From Cloeon dipterum (taxonomy: Eukaryota; Arthropoda; Insecta; Ephemeroptera; Baetidae), in NCBI RefSeq assembly GCF_949628265.1, contig NC_088789.1, forward strand, positions 20,143,883-20,207,882: a stretch of DNA of 64,000 nt. The letters run 5' to 3'. Positions 59,463 to 64,000 of the stretch are shown one piece after another. The position numbers and the translations under genes are program-made. Under the pieces are notes generated by a model, which worked only from the letters and a program-made list of their open reading frames with translations, had not been told where the DNA came from and searched no databases. The number at the start of each line of letters is the position of its first letter. Positions within the stretch are counted from its first letter, which is position 1.

Positions 59463-62197
59463 TTAAAGATTAATAATGCTGCGTTTATTTCAAATCTTCT
59501 GTTTGATTAGCTATTGACCATTTTGATAATTGAATGATTTACAAGAGAGGCACTTCACATAGTCAAAATTTGCCTAAAAATCAGTCATAAATGTGTCCAG
59601 GTCGTAAAGCTAGATTTGGGAAAAACTTAAAATTGCGTGTGATTGTGATTTGCTTTGCGACCCGCACGATGAATGTGCATTCCAGGTCGCATACTCGATT
59701 TGAATTCAACAATCTTGGGGTGATTTTGGCAACATACAACATCTTTTTTTGCTCTTTTTATGCCTGTCCGAGGACCGGGAAGGGCGCGCACTGCACTGGC
59801 ACGAATGCTGAAACCCGGGTCCCAATAACACCGCGAACGGATAACCAGGCCGCACAGGGACCCAGCCCACTCAAGGGCCACTTGCCTCCGCACCGAGGAC
59901 TTCATTGAAACGCTAGACATTCGTCCCGTGAAGCCAAATCACGCATGCTGGAAAGGTGAAAACCAGCAAGTAGCGAGTCGGCGCCGGTGCACCTCCTAGC
60001 CCGTTGAGCAATTCGAGACACTAAACTAACCACTTTTTGCCATCTCTGACATTGGGTAGCCAGTATTAGATCTCCGAACTGCTCAAATACCTCCTATATA
60101 TTGCTTTGACACTCCTGAGAATGCCTTAACAATGCGAGCCAATAGGCTGGTTAAACATCTGCTTGAGCCATTTTTTGTTAATTATTTTTATATTTTTCTT
60201 TTCTTTCTTTATAACGTAATTTTTCACGTTTTTAATAACAATTTTAACCTTTATTGCTTTTGCCAGACACAAATTTAAATAATTTAATTAATTTAGTAAA
60301 CCAAGAGCTATGGCAATAATCGCTTTTTAAGTGGGAAAATGCATTCCCTGCCTAAAATTTTTGCCACTCAGCAATTAATTTTGGGATTTCTTTTTGTAGC
60401 ATCCACATTCGAATAAATATTTGCAAAGTGCTTTATGCGCATATCGAGAGTCTACAGCTGAACCCATTAACTGTCTGCCGCCGCACCACTACTCTACTGC
60501 TGCATCACATCTAAACACAGCGTACAGTCTTGCCAAGTATGTGAGTTATATGTATGTTTGTCTGACCCACCAGAGACCAATGTCATTTTCATTTACTTCT
60601 GTTCCAGTAGTCGGCGTCGCGCTGCAGCTCTGTCCGGATCACATCTTTTAAATACAGAAGAAAAAGAAAAGAGATTTTTCTGCTTTGCTCCTCATCATTT
60701 CTTCTCAAGCCTTAAAGCTTGTATAATTTTTGAGGCAAGTATAATTCTCTCCTTTAAATTTGCAATGGAATTTAATTAGATAGCAACTGATCAAGTAAAA
60801 ATTGAAAATCTTTTTACTCTATTTCATATCAGATTTTTAATATTTTAAATAGGGTCTATTAATGTCTAAATGAAGTGATATTTTTAAAGTGAATTATATT
60901 CCAAAGAATTGGTTCAAGGATAATTGATCTCTTTGAACTATTTTATTTAATTATTTTAATTCAGGTCACACAATTTTGAAAAAAATCCCAAATCCACCTA
61001 AAGATTTAATTTTCAATATACATATGTGTATCATATTAATTTTTTATTCTGGTCAAAGTCTTTATTCCAATAGAACTCTTGCAGATAAATTTAGAATTTC
61101 TCAGCACTAAAAAAACTATTTTACATTTTTAAAATGATTTTCGGCATTCATTGCCTTTTTTTTTAAAAAAAATAAATTTTAGCATTATTTGGAACGTTAA
61201 TAGGATTTTTGCTGATAAAATTGCATTTCCATCATTTTAATATTTCAAAATTAATTCCGATGAAATAGCGAAACATATTTAAATTAAACTTTTGTGTATC
61301 TAAATTTTATCTTACTCTTTCCCTCTTTGAACAGCTACACGCTCTGCCTCTGTACCAATAACGCTAATTAACTGATCACGTCATTTAGTGCGAGTGTCGC
61401 CTGTCCAATTAGAATTTGCCCACGTCTCCTAGTCAATTAGCCATCTGCTTTCTCTCAGTAAATGGCGCAAGCACCATCACAAAGCCTTCAACATAAAAGG
61501 ATTTTTTTTAGCAAAAAAGTGGAATTTTTCTTTTGCAGCTTCGTGCGGTGTTTAAAACCTTCGTATTGAGAGCAAAGTCAGAGGAGTAGCCGCGATGAAA
61601 ACGACACCTACACAATGCGGGTAGGCTCTTTGTGAGAGCAAAAGCTATCGAGTTTCGCGGTAAATGGGATGCCAGCGAGCGTCGCGCTAATCAAACAGAT
61701 ACAGACAGAGTGTCTGCGATAATTGCAGACAGAGCAGTGGCGCCATCGCACGCGGGGTGCGCCAAGGTGCATATCCCCCGTTTCGGTGGTGCTCGTTCCC
61801 CGAATTGAACCACTCCTTAACCGGTTGCTCCGCGACCCAGATTCCGCGAAACACTAATTTGTGAGGGAAACACGTATCTTTAGCATATAATTTTCAAAAT
61901 TACTGAATGACAGGATTTGCTTAATGTTTTAAAAACTAGTTTTTTCTTATGACATATACTCACTCAGTGAGGTGGGTTTTAGATTTTGAGGTTGATATTG
62001 CAATGTGAAATTTTTTGCGTCCGAAAACCGACTGTTTCGTGTTAAACTGGTTGCCAAATAATCCACCCTGTTTTCAGCGGTGACCGTGCCCATTTCCAAT
62101 GAAAAACCGGTGTTCCAAATCAGCTGAGCTGAGGCAGAGACGACGGCCAGATGGGCCGTTAATGAGGTAGGCAGGCGGCCACGGCCTCTCAACGGCC
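59463..62197. other. Non-coding stretch with GC-rich patches
   Basis: No coding exon is supported. The patch at 59760-60040 is GC-rich and unlike its flanks, with open frames on both strands and no domain; it could be a transposon remnant. The patch at 61550-61850 is GC-richer and may be the promoter or untranslated exon of the gene starting at 62198. The rest is AT-rich. Confidence 0.4.
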
Positions 62198-62257
62198 ATG
62201 GAGGACGACTGCAGCAGCGAGATCGTCACCGAGGATGTCCCGGAGCGGCGTCACAAG
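62198..62257 (+). CDS. Candidate first coding exon of an unidentified gene
   Basis: A GCC-ATG-G context start is followed by 20 codons (MEDDCSSEIVTEDVPERRHK) and a good donor (AAG|GTGAGC) in phase 0; a TAG lies in frame 30 bases upstream. The surroundings are GC-rich, like the starts of other genes here. The peptide is acidic and not recognisable; the rest of the gene would lie beyond the window's right edge or in unrecognised exons. Function unknown. Confidence 0.4.
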
Positions 62258-63390
62258 GTGAGCTCATCCGCCGAGTCGGGCGGGTTGCATGCCTTTCTTT
62301 TCTAAAGGGGCTAATCGCCTTTGTTTTGGGTCGTGTTTTCCTTTCCCTCGCCTATCGATCGGCAATTAACGTCCATTTCAATGATTAACGGCTTGATTAC
62401 TGCCTCAAACAGTTCTAAATAATGCGTTTCTCTTTAAAAATAAAATTGCTTCTTTAGAAAAAATGCATAATTTAGTTAATTTTTGTGACGCACAAACTTT
62501 GTTGTTATGTTCAGGGTTTAAAGATCCCCTAAATATAAAATTCTCTTGAAATGCCAAATTAATGAAGTTATTGTGTTTCTTTTCTCACTTGACGTTCAAT
62601 TGTTAGACACGAATTATTTCGACGTAATTTTCCTCCAACCTAACCTCCAATTAATGGCAAAAAGTCGAGAAAAGTGAGAAAATCTCAGAGTTTTTTTATG
62701 TTAATAATTTATTACGGTATGCTCATCTTGCCTTTGTTTAAGTACTTTTCGCGCCAATTTGAGTTTTAATTTAAGAGCTGTGCTGAAGAGGGATGTAGAG
62801 AGAGCGTGAGTCGTGCTCAGCACAGAGTGAGGGGGTTGCAACCCATTCTGCTTTTATTGCCGCTAGTTCTCCAGGAGGCATCCAGGCACACAAGCCGGTT
62901 ACCTTGCACACATAAAATGTTGTAACCGCCTCCCGCCGAGCGAGCTCATTTTTTTACTTCAATATTTGTTTGTTTGTAAAAAAAAACTCCTCTACGTGTG
63001 CCTTGCAAAAAAAAAAAACTAAAAGTCACTCAGGAGGGCAAAGAAACGCAGCCTCCTGTTTGCACATCCTGTTGAGCTGCTTGAAAAGATGACACATATT
63101 CTCAACGAGGCTGCTCCTTGAACTTTGCTCACCGAGCTGAGAAAAGAAGCCTGGATTGCGATAGAATTGCGGTGCACTAATGATTATTTCAACAAAAAAA
63201 ACACATTGCGGCACACTTTTTTAATTGGGAGAAAAGTTCAAATAGAGTAATAAAAAGGAAAACATCTGCTACTCTCCGTTTTTTCCTAACAATTCGGCTG
63301 AAAAAATTGGGATGCTGGTGTGCATGGCCAAACTTAGAAAAATTGTTAAAATTGCGGAAGTTTCTGGACTGAGAGGGGTTGTTAGGCGTT
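62258..63390 (+). other. Probable first intron between candidate exons
   Basis: AT-rich non-coding sequence with no recognised exon. A GA/GT-rich patch near 62780-62850 is GC-richer but has no open frame of note. Confidence 0.35.
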
Positions 63391-63526
63391 AAGGGTTGGT
63401 TTGGGTGAGGGGCGGGGCCGGAGCGTATCGATTCAAGCGGCCCTGAAGGCGCCCGCGCACCCCCCACCGCCACCCCTTGCCGCTGGCCGCCCGGTCCTCG
63501 GACACTCTGTCATTGTTGGCCCAACA

Positions 63527-63541
63527 ATGGTCCACTCAAGG
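63527..63541 (+). CDS. Candidate alternative first coding exon
   Basis: ATG GTC CAC TCA AGG is followed by donor |GTGAGT, again in phase 0, at the end of a GC-rich island (63390-63545). Together with the exon at 62198 it could be an alternative start of the same downstream gene. The five codons carry no family information. Confidence 0.25.
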
Positions 63542-64000
63542 GTGAGTACCTGAGCCGCTTCTATTTTCACAACGCACGTTATTTACGTTGCAATCTTGTC
63601 CAGTCAAAAAAATTAATTGAAACAGGCGAGACGTATACACTTTTATTTTATTTTTTTCAAAACTTTTAAAATGTGTTACCCTTCAGAGATGGAATTTTTT
63701 TATATTTTTTTCATTCTCGCGTGGAAATTTAGACATAATTTTCTTTCCGTGACGGAAATTGACCGCATTGATTTTCGTGTGGTGTGCGGCGAGCACTTTA
63801 AAAGTTCCACGCCCTATTTTACTTTAACAGCACCCAAACCACTTAATTCCGAATTTATTTAGACACCGTTGGCTTCCAACCTGATCTGGTTGTTATACGA
63901 GAGATTAAAAATCAGGTGCCGGGCAATAAAGGCGTTTATTACATTGGCAGTAGTGACAGTCTATAAAAACCAACCAACTATTATGACAATGTTATTTTTA
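63542..64000. other. AT-rich non-coding end of the window
   Basis: No exon or repeat can be supported. The 81-codon frame at 63617-63862 is Phe/Lys-rich AT translation with no domain. Confidence 0.4.

Noticed and set aside
59591-59920. Plus- and minus-strand frames of about 100 codons
   Set aside because: No recognisable transposase, reverse transcriptase or other family; possibly transposon debris but unsupported.
1-64000. CRISPR arrays, prokaryotic operons, integrated viral genes
   Set aside because: No regularly spaced repeats, no operon-like gene layout and no viral protein frames were seen; the window is insect nuclear DNA.

Overview
The window is eukaryotic nuclear DNA, almost certainly from an insect. 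The non-coding DNA is AT-rich, the coding exons are GC-richer, and genes are split by GT-AG introns, many only 45-63 bases long. Every recognisable protein is most like its arthropod orthologue; the SNAP-25 gene, for example, encodes 212 residues with a Drosophila-like sequence. A true aquaglyceroporin with an AQP3-type pore points to an early-branching hexapod lineage, for example a mayfly-like insect, but that is inference. There is no bacterial, viral or CRISPR content and no intact transposon gene.

Layout. (1) 130-2588, minus: the first two coding exons of a secreted or membrane leucine-rich-repeat protein, probably an LGR-type receptor, with a CpG-rich promoter at about 2600-3250; the rest lies left of the window. 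(2) About 3250-12600: AT-rich non-coding DNA with an unexplained GC-rich island at 7290-7900. (3) 12665-18691, plus: a complete six-exon aquaglyceroporin gene (287 aa). (4) 18813-22784: intergenic or SNAP-25 3' UTR, with a dispersed-repeat copy and a CCAAT-box cluster. (5) 22785-34140, minus: SNAP-25, with a CpG-rich promoter at about 34200-34560. (6) 34560-42000: a long gene-poor stretch. (7) 42392-47497, plus: a KCTD3/SHKBP1-type BTB and WD40 protein. (8) 49419-55004, minus: Pellino, an E3 ubiquitin ligase of Toll/IL-1 signalling. (9) 56346-57567, plus: BPNT1, the 3'(2'),5'-bisphosphate nucleotidase, divergent from Pellino. (10) 58460-59421, plus: mitochondrial ribosomal protein mRpS15. (11) 59463-64000: mostly non-coding, with two candidate first coding exons of an unidentified plus-strand gene.

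The most notable structure is in SNAP-25. It carries three 49-base versions of the exon that encodes the middle of the first SNARE helix, and two 66-base versions of the terminal exon that encodes the end of the second SNARE helix. All five have proper splice sites and open frames. The residues that pack in the SNARE bundle core, including the ionic-layer glutamine, are conserved or conservatively replaced, while the outward-facing residues differ. Reading-frame arithmetic allows exactly one of the three 49-base exons per transcript, so the locus could make six SNAP-25 proteins.

The genes are otherwise unrelated housekeeping, neuronal and signalling genes; nothing suggests co-regulation beyond the shared Pellino/BPNT1 intergenic promoter region. 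A degenerate dispersed repeat occurs at least four times between 15 and 47 kb.
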